64,000 bases of DNA from Microvelia longipes. Its lineage: Eukaryota; Arthropoda; Insecta; Hemiptera; Veliidae. Both the position numbers and the translations under genes were made by a program. A model generated the notes under the pieces. It was not told the origin of the DNA. It searched no databases and was given only the letters and a program-made list of their open reading frames with translations. Below, one piece after another: positions 28,801-38,787 of the stretch (within the stretch, counting starts at the first letter, position 1; each line of letters opens with the position of its first letter). Where the stretch lies: NCBI GenBank assembly GCA_018340805.1, contig JACMZG010001914.1:20583367-20647366 (forward strand). Direction: 5' to 3'.

Positions 28801-31800
28801 AAACGAAGCATTTAAAAGCCTAGCAACTTCTATAACTCGGACCTTTTAACTCAAGAAATCTATTGACGACAGACGACCGTTTCGAAAAATATTTGAAAGA
28901 GGATTGTTTAAGAATCTTCTTAATGTATTCTTAACTGTAATTTGATTTTTCTTGCTATTAGCAATCAAACTGTCTTCATCAGTTTATAATATGACTCTAT
29001 CGAAATGCATTCATTATTGCTATGTATGTTGTGTAAAGGCATTATCTTTCCCAAGACTATACGATTACTTGTAGATGGGTAGGCGATCTATAAGAAAACA
29101 CAATTAACTAAGCAGATGATAGCGTATAGACAATCCATAAATTAATTAATAAACTAGCTTTGAAATTTAACAATACTATGCTTTATTAATTTATGAATAT
29201 TAAGATCACTCTAGTTTAACAATTCCTTAATCAGGAAATATAAAATATACTGCAATTATATGAGTTGTACGGCGATTCTAAGTTAAAACATTATTGTTTA
29301 ATATAATAAAGATCTTTAGAGTTCAGATCTAACACATTATAACGATAAGAAGAATGTCTTTGAAAAATTGACTTTCTCTGCCTCCTAGCTGAATTTGAAG
29401 AATTCAACAAGAGATATATTGCAAATTACAAAACAAATATCGAATTCAATGTTATGTGATTTTATAAGATAAATAAAAATTAATTATTAGTGACAAGTAG
29501 GTCGCAAATACTTTGTGTAAAAAGCTTAAGAGACCAAAAGGGCCTAGACAGGACATATTTTATTTATGATATTTTTTTTCCTGACATAATGTAGCTTTTT
29601 ACAGAGATTTAAGATGTTGTCTTTTCATTAATATGACTAATAAATCAGTTATTTTATATTTGTTTCCATAAAAATTTTGCAATGCCGAAAGATCTATGAA
29701 CAATGTGCACTACGACACCGGCAAATTGTAATATTATAAAAGAATAACGAAAATCCCCTATAAATTTATAAATACAAACTGTATTTTGATATCGAACCAT
29801 ATTACAGACGTCTGCCCCAGGTCAATTCCGTATTGTTTATTTAGAAGTAATTGTATTTGTTAGACGAGTTGTAATGAATGAGATGAAGGTAATTGAAAAA
29901 AATTGTCTGAGGTTATTGTGTTTGCTCTTATTGTATGTTGCTTTAACAATAGACTAATCATTTCACTTACTGGTTACAACAATCTAATGGGTAGAGAAAA
30001 CTAGAAGATATGGTATTGGATTTCATTGAAAGATATTAAATTATTATTATCTTATTCACATGGAGAGAGTAATATGATTAAGCAAATCATATTATGATTT
30101 GAAATTAAGCAAATTACGAGTAACTTAAAAAACTATTCTACAAAAAATATCCTAACAATATTTGATAATGTTTAATTGAGATCAGTTTTAGAAACAAGTT
30201 CCTATCGAAGTCGTTTTTAACGAGTGAACATTGAAACCAATTAAGCCAAAAAACATTTGACCTAATATCCCACAATTGATTAAAATTAGTAAATTTAAAT
30301 AAAATTTTATCGATAGAAAGATCAGCGAAACTTTTTATAATGAGCTCAATTAAACACATAATAAACGAACTTAATGTAAAAAAGAGCAATGAGTCCTTCC
30401 ATTTTTGGTGTAAATTCTATTTGATCCACCAGAAATGATCCAAGATTTGTAGGATAATCTGGCCAAAAACAAATTGTCTATGTAAAGTGTCCTCACAATA
30501 TAGGGAAGTTAGGTGAAAGCATCAAAATGAAGCCACTGCTGCAAGGTCGAACATGAGGTTCTTATCTTTTTTCCCTCTATGTTATTATTTTCTAGAACAT
30601 AACCTAATCTAGTTTATTTTTACTTGCTATTTAATATGATAACACATTCAAAGATTTATGAAATAAAAAATCCGCTTATTTGTTTGATACCACAATTGCA
30701 TAATTTATGTTCCATATTATATTTGTTTAATTTAATTGTAATTTTAAGAATTAGAAGTGGTATATCGTGATTATGCAAACAATTAATAAAAATAGCTAAA
30801 ATAAAGATACCACCTAAACATACGACTAGGAAGTGAAATAATATTAAAGCTCTAAAATAACTACAAAAATCCTACAAAACTAAAGAGGAAAATAAATGAA
30901 GACAAACGACAAAAGAATGATGTCATCAGCAAACAGAAAGTGAACGATTGAATGCGTAAACGTAAAATTAACTAACCTACATGTGTGCCTGACTAAATGA
31001 CTAATGGACTAAACTATGGAAAGACTCAATTAGTACCAATTACTTTCTACAACACCTCTACATGCGACTAAATAAAGACTAATCGTCTACTTCTTTATCG
31101 TGATATTAAAATGAACTTTTAACCTACCACATAATTTTATGTCTAACTTTAATGTGTCTTAATTTTATTTCTGCGTCTTTCGATCTAGTAATTTTCCAGA
31201 ACTAAGATCAAATGTAGTATAGTATCAAGGAAGAATAATAGTAAGACTAGTGCATTATAATTGTGTCGTACGTTATGGCAAAAAATTGGACAAGGTATAC
31301 CTCTAGAAGTTGAAATTAGCCAATAGAATGGCTAAATTATGTAAACAAACGAATATATTTCGGTAAATCTAATTTAAATTGTACTATTGTACAATTTAAT
31401 TGTATACCAAAGCAAAGGGTGCAATTTAAAAATATTACCCCTGAAGGGGGTAAAGACAAATAAATTACAAATAAGTTAAAACCAAATTTAACTTACGCCT
31501 CATATCCTTGAAAATTTTGAAAATGTTACACATGTTGACAATGGGGCTAAAGCCAGAATTAAATGTAATATAACAATTTTGGAAACGCAGAAATAAATAA
31601 TTCGATCGAATTTCGTTTAAAAAGGCACTTCATACCACGAGCAGAGTTAGAACAGTATTAAATTAAGTATTAAGGTTAAAAATAAGTCAATCCGTGAATT
31701 AAATTCGTTGCAAATAGCATAATGCTGATCTGTTTATTTTAATTTAACAACTCAAATGTCTATATTATCTGTTTATAACGGACAGAGTTTATGAATGTTT

Positions 31801-34247
31801 CGGTTTTGAGCATCCGGAGATACCACCGTCGATATCGATAAATACTTTGGCGTTTCGCAACTGGAGTATTAGTATAAGTGAGCTATATGCACATAATTTA
31901 TGAACATTCCTTACATCTATAACGGCACCTTATTGGAGTTTTAATCTGTTTGAAGCGGTCATCGCCAGAAAATCTACTAACTTTCATGCTATGAAAAATA
32001 GAGCACATAGGTCCGAGCACCTTTTGAAATTTGTAGATAAAGATTAAAGTGCTATAACCAAACCAACCGAGAGAGAAATTGTTTCCTTAAATAAATTGTG
32101 GACAGAGGATGTGTCATCAACGCGGTGATCTGTCTTTAACCTATAAATATTACGGACATAAACCCAGTTATCATATATATTAAAGTTAAAATAATTCTAA
32201 AGTATTAAACACTATTGGCACTTGAGTTCTTGTTTTAGCAAAATTAATAAGAACTACTAGGTCCGAAACAAATGCATAACTAATATAATAATATTGAGAA
32301 CTTAATTAATTAAGTTAATTAGATTGACTTATTCATTTTTATCAACTTATCAACGAGATTAACTTTTTAATTAATGGGAACTATGTAGAATAGCTATGAT
32401 TATAAGCACTTTAGATTATATAAATAGTTAATAAGTCGTATCTTTGGATAAGGAACGAAACAGAAGTATTACAGTTTAGGCTTTATAAAGATCTAACGAT
32501 AATCTAAGGAAATCAAATAGCACAACGAAAAGACACTCGTTGATCAAAAAACTAAACTAAATGTGTTTGATTAAACCAAACTACGAAACAAGTCAACATG
32601 ACGTTATCTCAAATATACTTGAAAAGAACTTAATAATGCATTTATAAGGCAGGCATTATCAGACTGACCTCTCAGTGATATCTGAACGTATTATATATTT
32701 TTTTATTGAAAACATGTGTTCAATATGCTTGCTTTAAAAATAAATCTAACTGCATGCAGTGTTATTTTAACTAACAATTTACCAATACCAAATACCCAAA
32801 ATAACTTTATACCGCCAAAAAAAAAACATTTATAATGTGGGACCAAACACTGTCTATAGACATTTGATTTCACGTAAGCGGCCAATTATTATTGGAGGAT
32901 TAAGAGATCAATACAATTTAGATTGGGGGTATCAAGATCTCGTGTAAAAAGACTAAATTAAATTAGCAACTCTGGGGAGTTTTGATTTAACTTTTTAAGA
33001 ACCATACGCGGATGATAGCATTTTGACGCAAGTTATGCTTCACGCATAAAATGAAGAATTCTTTGCTCTTAGTATAATTTAGAGCATTTGGCTACATGCA
33101 ATAATAAATTCAAAACTTCATCACTTTTATATAACGCACAGTCAAAAGTGAAGTGGTATACTGCTATGGCAAAATATAGCTATAGACTGGAACAAAAGCC
33201 TGCTTCGTAATGTCCATTATATTCATATTTGATAGAACTAAAACAATGTTTATCTGTTCACGGCAGGAAAATGAAGCATCACGGAATTAATTTTCGGACA
33301 GAATGTTGCATGTCCGAGATTTATAACCATAAATAGGTTAGTTATGAATGGCTGCTACTGTACCAGTCTAATCTGAGGGAATTAAGTAGAGCTAAATTGA
33401 AATACCTCAAGAAGTTATTTGGGGCTATAAATTGTTTATTGAATTTTTGGGGGTCGGGCCCCCAAGCGTGATCAGATAAAAAATAGTACGCAACGCTGCA
33501 GAAAGGAAATATTACTGACACGAATATATCACTTCGCCCCGGCAGGTATATTACCTACCTCGGCTTAGTTTCTACAGATAATTTTAGTAGCCTACCCCCG
33601 CTTTAAGCTCAGAAGCTAAATTTGAAACTAGTCAGTAATATTCATAATATTCACTAGACATAATATTTGAATGCTTTCATGTATTTGAATCTCGGTCGTA
33701 ATTATTATTTATAGAATTTATTATTACATATGAAACAAGCTATTCAAATTAAAAATACTAGAATACGTGAGAGACCCTATAATATTGAACAGAATTCAAT
33801 ATTTGAATGCTTAATTGAAACCCTATAATCTTTACTTCCGTAAAGTATACACTGTAAGGTTATAAACTCAAGAAGTCCAGTTATATACCAGAAGAGTTGT
33901 AATTACAAAGTGTTCGTAAAATAAGTATTTAAATATTGATAAATAAATATTTATCAATAACCTTTTAGTCGCCTCCGTGATCGAGGTGGAGGCTCTGTTT
34001 GGAGTTCGCATATTATTATTACATCAATAACCTCTTTGTTTCAGTAACCGGAAAGACAGTAATAGAAAGATCCTGTGCATGGGCAGCACCCGACGTTGAT
34101 CCTTGTGGACGAAGACAAATGAAATACAACCATAAGTTGGAACACTGCTCTCTGTGTAATGAAGATGGATGCAACGGTGCTTCAACAAACGTCATAGCAA
34201 CGATCGCTTTAATAGCTTCAATTCTTGTAGCAAAGTACTTAGCGTAA
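7300..34247 (+). CDS. Ly6/uPAR (quiver/sleepless-like) GPI-anchored protein, three exons
   Basis: Exons 7300-7357, 28203-28397 and 34045-34247 join to a closed frame of 151 codons plus TAA; both introns are phase 1. Residues 1-20 are a hydrophobic signal peptide. The mature part has ten cysteines (25, 28, 36, 59, 76, 95, 105, 119, 122, 127) in the three-finger order, including CYIC, the CGDPF signature at 36-40, and the terminal CSLCNEDGCNG block ending in the conserved Cys-Asn. Residues 134-151 form a hydrophobic tail after small residues (GAST), as expected for GPI attachment. Known members of this insect family act at the cell surface, for example modulating K+ channels or nicotinic receptors (sleepless) or septate-junction assembly (boudin, crooked, coiled). 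Which subfamily this belongs to cannot be told. The first intron is 20,845 bases and full of repeats. Confidence 0.9.
7455..7567. repeat. (TA)n microsatellite in intron 1
   Basis: Imperfect TA run about 100 bases downstream of exon 1. Confidence 0.95.
8107..8312 (+). mobile_element. family A element, 5'-truncated copy
   Basis: Contains the family blocks TTTTGTACTAACTTTTAACTC, GGGCGCTACGTATAACAGAC, AACACCTGAACG and the end TATCCTATATACATACGG...GAGGAAAAGTA. It carries an extra inverted arm forming the hairpin at 8206-8237. Confidence 0.6.
8206..8237. repeat. 13-bp hairpin inside family A copy
   Basis: TTTTTATGGCCTC at 8206-8218 pairs with GAGGCCATAAAAA at 8225-8237 across a 6-nt loop. The right arm matches the family A sequence (GAGGCCTTAAAAACACC at 18139-18163); the left arm is not seen at this position in the other copies. 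Confidence 0.8.
8313..9133. other. AT-rich intron sequence
   Basis: A 22-bp perfect palindrome (AATAATATTGTACAATATTATT, near 8484-8505) and three variants of a TTAAGG(G/C)ATCC-like block at 9060-9125 are the only structures noted. Confidence 0.4.
9134..9520 (+). repeat. family B tandem repeat, three units of ~133 bp
   Basis: Units begin at 9134, 9265 and 9401, each with AATTCTGG(C)CGGTGGTCC, then GTC(G/A)GGCGAATTTC, then GTGTTTCCGTGCTTAA. The first two continue with (G)GGACGATAAT..TTTATAGTTTTTTACAT and a TATAAGTTTACAACTA tail. The units are related to the arms of the element at 3105-3640. Confidence 0.85.
9521..10179. other. AT-rich intron sequence with SINE-like trace
   Basis: Only the block near 9939-9971 resembles another part of the window (the B-box region at 4071-4100). 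No exon or element boundary was identified. Confidence 0.35.
10180..10345. repeat. (TA)n and (GA)n compound microsatellite
   Basis: TA run, then GA run, then a short (TA) run flanked by CTCTCTC and GAGAGAG that can fold as a hairpin at 10315-10345. Confidence 0.95.
10711..10803. repeat. (TA)n then (GT)n microsatellite
   Basis: About 60 bases of TA, then ACACGTAT and a GT run. Confidence 0.95.
11029..11275 (+). mobile_element. family A element, decayed copy
   Basis: Starts with the family 5' block AAAAATCGGGAACGGGTTACC TTGGAAC and ends with weak matches to CACTTAG..GGAGTTTTGAAAG and ACAGATAATTCAG. The terminal hairpin block is missing. Confidence 0.4.
11276..12167. other. AT-rich intron sequence
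   Basis: Nothing with coding or repeat structure was recognised. Confidence 0.35.
12168..12645 (-). mobile_element. family A element, inverted copy
   Basis: Begins ACTTTTTCTCATTTATACCGTAGG TATATAAGAAAATTATTGTG, the family 3' end in reverse. It continues with TTTCAGGCGTCTTGAAAACC, GTCAGTTATCATCGTAGCTCC and GAGAGTTGAAACTTGGTACAT, then the family core in reverse (GCCAAGTTTCAT, TTATCAGCAT). The 5' GC-richer block is missing. Confidence 0.65.
12646..14097. other. AT-rich intron sequence with TA-rich tract
   Basis: A diffuse TATAT/GTATAT tract lies at about 13370-13500. The minus-strand frame at 12699-12896 has no supporting splice or family evidence. Confidence 0.35.
14098..14185. repeat. (TAA)n/(TATAA)n low-complexity tract
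   Basis: Alternating TAATAA and TATAA units with CAGTAATAATA interruptions. Confidence 0.85.
14799..14882. repeat. (CA)n then (TA)n microsatellite
   Basis: About 33 bases of CA followed by an imperfect TA run. Confidence 0.95.
14905..15165 (+). mobile_element. family A element, internally deleted copy
   Basis: Family blocks GATAATGAGATGAAACTTGG, TGTTAGTCTTATA, AACTTTGTAAAAACCACTCAGG, AAAACACCTGAAACAGATGACTCCGG are present in order, with the segment between the core and the CACTCAGG block missing and no terminal hairpin. Confidence 0.55.
15166..17517. other. AT-rich intron sequence
   Basis: No gene or structured repeat was supported. The frames at 15227-15454 and 16538-16747 have Lys/Ile/Asn-rich composition that follows base composition, with no splice sites or motifs. 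Confidence 0.4.
17518..18255 (+). mobile_element. family A element, long copy
   Basis: Best-preserved long copy outside the duplicated segment. It has the 5' block (TCGGGGTACGGGATACCTTGG, then repeats of TTCGGACTCGCTTCGCT), the core with CAAACTTGGCACATATGTTAG and AGAGATAGACTCATTTTGTAC, the block ACACCTAAAACCAATAATTCCGG, and the end CTATATACCTACGGTATAAATGAGGAAAAGG. No open frame longer than about 65 codons. Confidence 0.7.
18256..19346. other. AT-rich intron sequence
   Basis: A fragment of the family A 5' end (AAATCGGGTACGGGGTCAAC) lies at about 19314-19333, directly before the LINE remnant. No reverse-transcriptase coding was found here, although the 3' part of the LINE would be expected on this side. 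Confidence 0.4.
19347..20400 (-). pseudogene. Jockey-like LINE ORF1 (gag) remnant
   Basis: On the minus strand the sequence encodes pieces typical of insect Jockey-superfamily ORF1. These are INRSIIVTFGGEAKSV near 20110-20165, the zinc-knuckle start RCVNCGAAHSSKSPD at about 19957-20002, KEIQRCKVFHLLRHPEAKRIV with NSGYAMPTISYAKKVAAGPK (19790-19930), and a long Lys/Glu-rich tail (EEEKKREEEQRRLHEQQKRE) to about 19350. These pieces lie in different frames with stops between them; the third knuckle cysteine is lost at a probable one-base insertion. The gag of such elements coats the RNA. The element is dead, and the part encoding endonuclease and reverse transcriptase is absent downstream. Confidence 0.75.
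20401..20860 (-). mobile_element. probable 5' leader of the LINE
   Basis: A sharply GC-richer block directly upstream of the gag remnant on the same strand, without a long open frame. It contains a small hairpin, CCCTGCA TGA TGCAGGG, near 20798-20814. Position and composition suit the 5' untranslated region of the LINE, after which AT-rich sequence resumes at about 20860. Confidence 0.5.
20907..21420 (-). mobile_element. family A element, inverted copy
   Basis: Starts TTTTTCTTCAGTTAATACCGTAGG TGTATAGGAAAAGTATCG, then CACCTGAATTATCCGTTTCAGG, GTCAGTTATCATGGTAGCTCC, GAGAGTTGAAACTTTG and, in reverse, the family core (CTAGGTTTCATTTTATTATC). It lies directly behind the LINE leader. Confidence 0.65.
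21421..22455. other. AT-rich intron sequence
   Basis: No supported feature. The minus-strand frame 21929-22159 lacks any recognisable motif. Confidence 0.35.
22456..22530 (+). repeat. copy of secreted-gene 3' flank block
   Basis: ACGTACACATAGCTTGCTAA ATCCGCCTATCGTATTATGTATGCTAACTAAATACG resembles the block at 22955-23030 and the reverse complement of 42285-42340, the sequence downstream of the secreted-protein gene. The exon fragment at 22536 is thus bracketed by two diverged copies of its own 3' flank. Confidence 0.55.
22536..22655 (+). pseudogene. 5'-truncated terminal exon of the secreted-protein family
   Basis: Thirty-nine codons, IEYCQARIVDQHSAVELM then TPVHQCANETIPHHIYG and four new codons to TAA. 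They are nearly identical to the last exon of the gene at 57588-60790 (T to I, P to T, and an altered C-terminus). Homology begins abruptly at GATCGAGTAC, so the splice acceptor and first part of the exon are missing. It lies about 20 kb from the main array, in the opposite orientation. It has no start and no splice partner here, so it is a dispersed fragment. Confidence 0.8.
22657..22892 (+). mobile_element. single satellite monomer inserted with 11-bp target duplication
   Basis: The 236 bases between two copies of AATAAGTTAAA (22646-22656 and 22893-22903) match most of the ~310-bp monomer of the array at 50553-52573 (GAAGGTCAGAGTGAGTTCAG, CGAATGATGGAACAGTTCCC, CTCGCACAATTATATTGTG). In the intact gene the corresponding position holds one copy of the 11-mer (as AATAAGATAGA) followed by GGATC. 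The direct repeats therefore behave like a target-site duplication. The frame at 22731-22952 crosses this insert and is not a gene. Confidence 0.65.
22893..23110 (+). repeat. 3' flank of the displaced secreted-gene fragment
   Basis: Collinear with the reverse complement of about 42220-42395: AAAAATACTACGCAATACTTT, TAGCATTATTTAGTACGT, ACACAGTATTCTAAATCCGCGGATCGTA, CGCTAGTTAAATACGCTGTAAG. It confirms that exon and flank moved together before the satellite monomer inserted. Confidence 0.7.
23333..23403. repeat. 33-bp perfect hairpin, loop TTGTT
   Basis: Left arm 23333-23365, loop 23366-23370 (TTGTT), right arm 23371-23403, all 33 positions complementary. The arm includes GACGTCATCTGAC, a CRE-like motif. 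Confidence 0.95.
23417..23467. repeat. 23-bp perfect hairpin, loop TTGTT
   Basis: Left arm 23417-23439, loop 23440-23444 (TTGTT), right arm 23445-23467. It starts 13 bases after the previous hairpin and has the same loop but unrelated arm sequence. Confidence 0.95.
23935..24390. repeat. tandem repeat, three units of ~147 bp
   Basis: Units open with (GG)ATCGT(T/A)GTTATC at about 23935, 24080, 24228, with a fourth start at 24375. Inside are AAAAATTATATACTAA(A/T)GTAAATGTTT, CGTACGCA and AAATCAG(C/T)GTA(T/A)GC(A/G)TTAAAA. Spacing is 146-148 bases. No coding frame is kept between units. Confidence 0.85.
24391..25583. other. AT-rich intron sequence
   Basis: No feature recognised. Confidence 0.35.
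25584..25884. repeat. ~300-bp (TA)n microsatellite
   Basis: The longest TA tract of the window. The 106-codon Tyr/Ile frame across it is an artefact. Confidence 0.97.
25885..28202. other. end of intron 1, no further features
   Basis: AT-rich with a slightly GC-richer patch at about 26588-26680. The acceptor of exon 2 is TTTTATGTCTAG at 28191-28202. Confidence 0.4.
28203..28397 (+). CDS. Ly6-like gene exon 2
   Basis: Encodes residues 20-84 and the first base of codon 85, starting GYGLRCYICSNENESRCGDPF and ending SCKKVVQTNE. It is bounded by TCTAG and the consensus donor GTAAGT. It carries five of the ten extracellular cysteines and an acidic/proline insert between the third and fourth. Confidence 0.92.
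28453..28497. repeat. 20-bp hairpin with one bulge, loop TAAC
   Basis: Left arm 28453-28473 (one extra G), loop 28474-28477, right arm 28478-28497. It lies 55 bases downstream of the exon 2 donor, so it would be transcribed in the start of intron 2. Confidence 0.9.
28498..34044. other. intron 2 of the Ly6-like gene
   Basis: Mostly unique AT-rich sequence. Small structures: an 11-bp hairpin at 31374-31399 (loop TATT), a 12-bp hairpin at 33934-33959 (loop AA), a GC-rich TTGGGGG-TCGGG-CCCCCAA stem near 33448-33466, and a GCCTCC...GGAGGC pair at about 33970-33992. Acceptor TTTGTTTCAG ends at 34044. No alternative exon was found. Confidence 0.5.
34045..34247 (+). CDS. Ly6-like gene exon 3 (C-terminal, GPI signal)
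   Basis: Completes codon 85 and runs to TAA at 34245-34247. It encodes TGKTVIERSCAWAAPDVDPC, HCSLCNEDGCNGAS and a hydrophobic end (VIATIALIASILVAKYLA). The last five cysteines and the terminal Cys-Asn are here. An open frame from 33999 also reaches this exon, but its upstream part is intron; the TTTCAG acceptor and the exact phase match to exon 2 decide the boundary. Confidence 0.92.
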
Positions 34248-34285
34248 GAAATTAAATATTTTAGCCTTTATGATGAACTAATAAG

Positions 34286-34291
34286 AATAAA
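34286..34291 (+). terminator. poly(A) signal AATAAA, proximal
   Basis: AATAAA 39 bases after the stop codon of the Ly6-like gene. Confidence 0.45.
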
Positions 34292-34403
34292 AGTCGAAAA
34301 TTTGAATACAATTTTAAAGTTTCCAAAACACCAAGAGTGACCTATAAATTAATGTACATATTATCTATTTAAGAGCTGTATACTAAAACATTACCTAAGT
34401 CTC

Positions 34404-34409
34404 AATAAA
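34404..34409 (+). terminator. poly(A) signal AATAAA, distal
   Basis: AATAAAGC 157 bases after the stop codon, followed within 30-50 bases by T-rich and TCTTGTCCG sequence. Either this or the proximal copy could be used. Confidence 0.45.
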
Positions 34410-37400
34410 GCTTTTATGTACTTTAAAAAATGTAATCTAGTCTCTTGTCCGACCAAGAAGTGTAAAATATGCATTAGCGTGCAAATGTTGCCATGGAAAA
34501 TCAGTTTCAAATAAAATTGAAAATAATAAAGTTTGTTTAATTTAATAATAATAATAAAGTTTAATTTTAACAATCAAAATTAAAAGTAAATAAACGTTGG
34601 GAACAGACTAAATTGATTTCAGCAATATTTGGAATAACTATAACAAAAAAGTAAGTGTTTCAAAATTCCAATGATTTTTTATCTTCTTGGTCTGCCTCTA
34701 GCACTTGACTTAGACTCATAAGTATAATTCAGACTTAAGAAATATTCTAGAATACCACCCATTGACATCTTTGAAATAAATACTTTATTAAAAAGTTCAT
34801 CATAACGGATAAAATTTAACTATCAAATCTCAATATCCCGCCGAACATTTACAACTTATAGGAGATGGGAATATAAACAAAGGTTTGTATAACAAAACAA
34901 AAGAATGTAAACAAAAACATTCTGCTTTCTGATTGGTTTATCATGTGAAATGGTTTAACTTTTTACTTTAACTGGGAAGTTTCATCAACCAATTAGCCCA
35001 TGCCACAAAAAAACAGACAGCGAACCACCAAAGATGATACTTTGTTTTTACAAACTTATTTAGTAGTAACTTAGACTGACCTATAAGATTCTTAAAATAA
35101 GTCCGTTTATATTGTAGAATGTAGAATACTAAAAAAATGTAGGATGCAAGCAGTTTTTTCCTAATAAGTGATTGAAAAAAAGTATAAATAAAAATGTCAA
35201 ATAAGTTATTCATTTCATTGAAACATCAATAAAAAAATAAGTTTATAACACTTTATAAATGATGTATGATTTAATGTAATGTTTTTCCTTTTAAAATTTA
35301 TTCAGTTAAGCAAAGTAATAAAGATTTAACTAAGGAAATAGTTATCTGAAATTTGGAAAAGAATAATTTTTACAATCATTTATATTCTACTGGTGTATTG
35401 CCTTTGGTAATTTTGAATCTGTTGTCAGTTAAAGTGATTATTATAAGTTTTAACCTAATTACTGTAAGGAGATAAGTCATGCATACATAAACATTAAAAC
35501 TATAAACTGGGTCTTAGGGAATTAGTTCATTTACCACAATAGTATCAAGCAAAAAGTATTAAAATAATTTGGTTCATACTCTAAAATTAAACTTAAGTAG
35601 TAATATTAAAAGTTGACCCAATCAATAGCACCAAAACCCTGTTTGAATTCAAAATAAAAACTTAATCTTTTTAGTAAAGGCATACTTTTTAGAAATTCCC
35701 TTTGCTTTAGGTTTAAAGTTATAACAGAAGAAGTTATAACTAGCATTTGGTATTTAGAATACCAAATGCATTATAAATTCAACATACCAATGTTTCTCCT
35801 CATTACAACTACTTAAGAGATTGATGTTTAGTACTAGCAGTTTATAAATTCTAATATTATCATTTTTTAGAGATTAAATTTGAAGATTATTAAAAGTAAA
35901 TTAATACTATAACTTATGTATATTTTACTTATTAATCTATGAGAATTTTGCATTATGTCATAATTATTGACACAAAACTCGTTATATCGTGTGATTAATT
36001 TATTTTTTAATGGTATCTTAAATATTTACTTGTTAACTTACTTATCTTACTTGTTTTAAATTATATGCTGATCATATACTAAACTGTTTTTAGAGCAAAT
36101 AAGAATGGTAGACATTTTTTATTTATTGTAGTAAGAAATCATTTACATTTTAAAATTAAAACTTAATTTAATTATTAATTTTAAGTTAAATTTTTTGAGA
36201 GATTATCTTGTTGGTTTAGAATAAATGTATGTTAAAGTTAAACTAAAACAAATATTTGTAAAAATATCAATCATAAAAAAATGTAAAAAATTATCTGTTT
36301 AAATAAATAAAATTGTATAAAATAAAAAAGTTATTTAAATATGTATGCTTAATTTTGTTTTATAACTTTTCAAAGATCTGTTTATTATGAGAAATATTAT
36401 TAAATAAAACATCCACACAGCTTTAACTTATATACAGTAAAACTTTAAAACTATACTGTTAAAATGGTAAAACAAGTACTAACTTGCCCTTTTCCTTTTG
36501 CTAAATAAAAACGTAGACAAGTAAATTGTGGTAATTTAAATGTTTCAAATAGGTAAAATTAGAATAAAAAATAGTCCCCCCCCCCATCATTCTCTAATTA
36601 TATTCTTTTATAATTCTATTCTCCAATTCTCCCATCTCTCTCTATAGTAACGAAAAAATAAAAAAAATATAAACAGCGAAGAAAATTATGGTATAAATTA
36701 TGGTAATAAGCAAAATAAACTAACATAAAAAAGTATTAATATTTATAAATAAATAAAAAACCTTCATAAAATTTTACCAATAGAACCTTTAATATTGCAT
36801 TCTTTGTTTAAATTATCGAATGAAGAGATAATTTAGTTAATGGTGAAACTACATTTTTAAACGCTTTTCTTTAAAATTGAACTTACTTTTCTAAAGTAAA
36901 GTACCTTCTATTAAACTTCAATAGTTTGTGTTTCTGGAGAAATACAAACATAAACCAATATAACATCACCAAACTAACCAAGATAAACACACATAAACCA
37001 AACTGACATCACATAAACCAATATAACATCACCAAACTAATTGAAAATTTAATACAAATACATAGAAGTTGTAAATAAAAATTAAGCATAATAAAACAAT
37101 GCTTCTTTTTGAATGATTATGCTTTTTTATAATTCTTATGCTTGTTTATTATTTATTTATGTGCAGCACAGTGCACAAGTAGTTTTAGTTCTAATGTGTG
37201 AGCACAGAGTGCACTATCAGTCTTCCGTCCAGTCCTTGTATATAGCTTTAGTAATAAGTTAGTTTTAGAATATTTTACCTTTTTAGAGGTGTAAGCCATA
37301 ATGACATCCATAATCCTATCTACAAAATATATTTTTTTTGTTTGTAATGACAAAATCGGATTCCAACCTTCTAAGGTTCTTAGCAGTGTCAGTAAGAGGG

Positions 37401-38327
37401 TGTTTTTTATCCGAATCCAATTCGGATAAAATCATTTGTATCAGTTGTAAGAACAAAATCATTTTTAAGCCCTTTTCAGTGAATTCATAATAATATAAGA
37501 GTAACATAATACAAAAGGGCCCCGAAAAATCAACTGAATCCCAATGTAAGTAAATCTTGTGTGACAATGAATGAGCAAGTCTGTTCTAATTTGAGTGATC
37601 ACAACCAAGTCATGGATTAGAGGGTCTCACAAGTTACAAGTTCCGAACATCTTTTTACCAGGACTTGCAAGTTTGGTTCCTTCAAAAGTTAAAACCTTGT
37701 TTTAAAAATAGTAACAATAGATTGGAATAAAATTAGTATAAAAGCTTGCAGTGCACCATCTAACAAAAGAGTAATAAATAAAATGTACATCTACATAAAG
37801 AAAAGACTCATAAATATTTTAGAAAATCAAGTAAAAATTTATGATTTTTTTAAGTAATAATTAATATTAAATTGGATTTTTTTCTTTAATTTAGAGATAG
37901 CACTGTATTGTAACAAGATCTTATAAATTCAAACATTATATCTTACCTAAACTGGGAAATGTTCATTTAAGAAAACCGAGTTGAATTTATTAATTATAAA
38001 AAAAAAATATTTTGATAGACATATTTATACATGTTGTTTTTTTAAGTAATAAAAATAAATACATTTAATATTTATTAGGGGAAAATACATTTTTTGTTTT
38101 TTTGTATGAGTTTTATTTACAATATAAATAAATAAAGCTTTGAAATATTTATATTTTTTAAATTTTGACCCTGCTTTCAACAATTTTATTAACTTTTGTA
38201 TAAGGTTTTTTAGTTTTTTAGCTCATTCAAATTCATCGTTTTTTAGTAAGGTACTTAACCATTTTATTAAGAAAATAATTAATTAAATAATTAATCGGCT
38301 TAATATATAAGACAATCCTAAAATGCA
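34410..38327. other. intergenic AT-rich sequence
   Basis: No supported gene. A 12-bp hairpin (loop TAG) sits at 35743-35769, next to a repeated AAGTTATAAC. The minus-strand frames at 37153-37567 (one with ELDSDKKHPLTDTAKNLRRL) have some protein character and are joined by a frame change, but I recognise no family and no splice sites. Confidence 0.35.
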
Positions 38328-38787
38328 GAATTGGTTAGAAATAAAGGTATTTTATTTTGGAAAGGTAATACACTAAATATGATAGATAAAAAGACAAAGA
38401 AATTATAAAACACCTTATTTTTGAAAGGCTGCTAAGTACGCAATACAGCAGTGTGCTTTATCACATAGCCTATCAACTAAACAGCAAGGGGCTAGTAAGG
38501 AATACTCACAGAGTAAATGTCTTCACAGTTTACAGTTTGAATTGGCAGCATGGTAGTAAATATTTCCATTAGATATTAATTATTTGTAAAAATTGACAAA
38601 GGAAATACTTAATGTTGAAACACTCCAACATTGAGATCAAAAGTAGGCAAGTTAAAAAATGAGTTAATAGTGACATCTGTTGGTAGGATTGGAGAACTAA
38701 TTGACTTCACATTTAAATGAAGGCAAATCCAAAATAATCCCTATGAAAAATATAAACGAGGAGGTTTGACAAAGAAATCTATCAACC

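Noticed and set aside
33970..33992. GCCTCC...GGAGGC as a regulatory hairpin before exon 3
   Set aside because: Short imperfect stem with a long loop; not distinguishable from chance.
37153..37567. Two overlapping minus-strand frames as a transposase fragment
   Set aside because: Some protein character but no recognisable domain, splice site or repeat copy, so not called.
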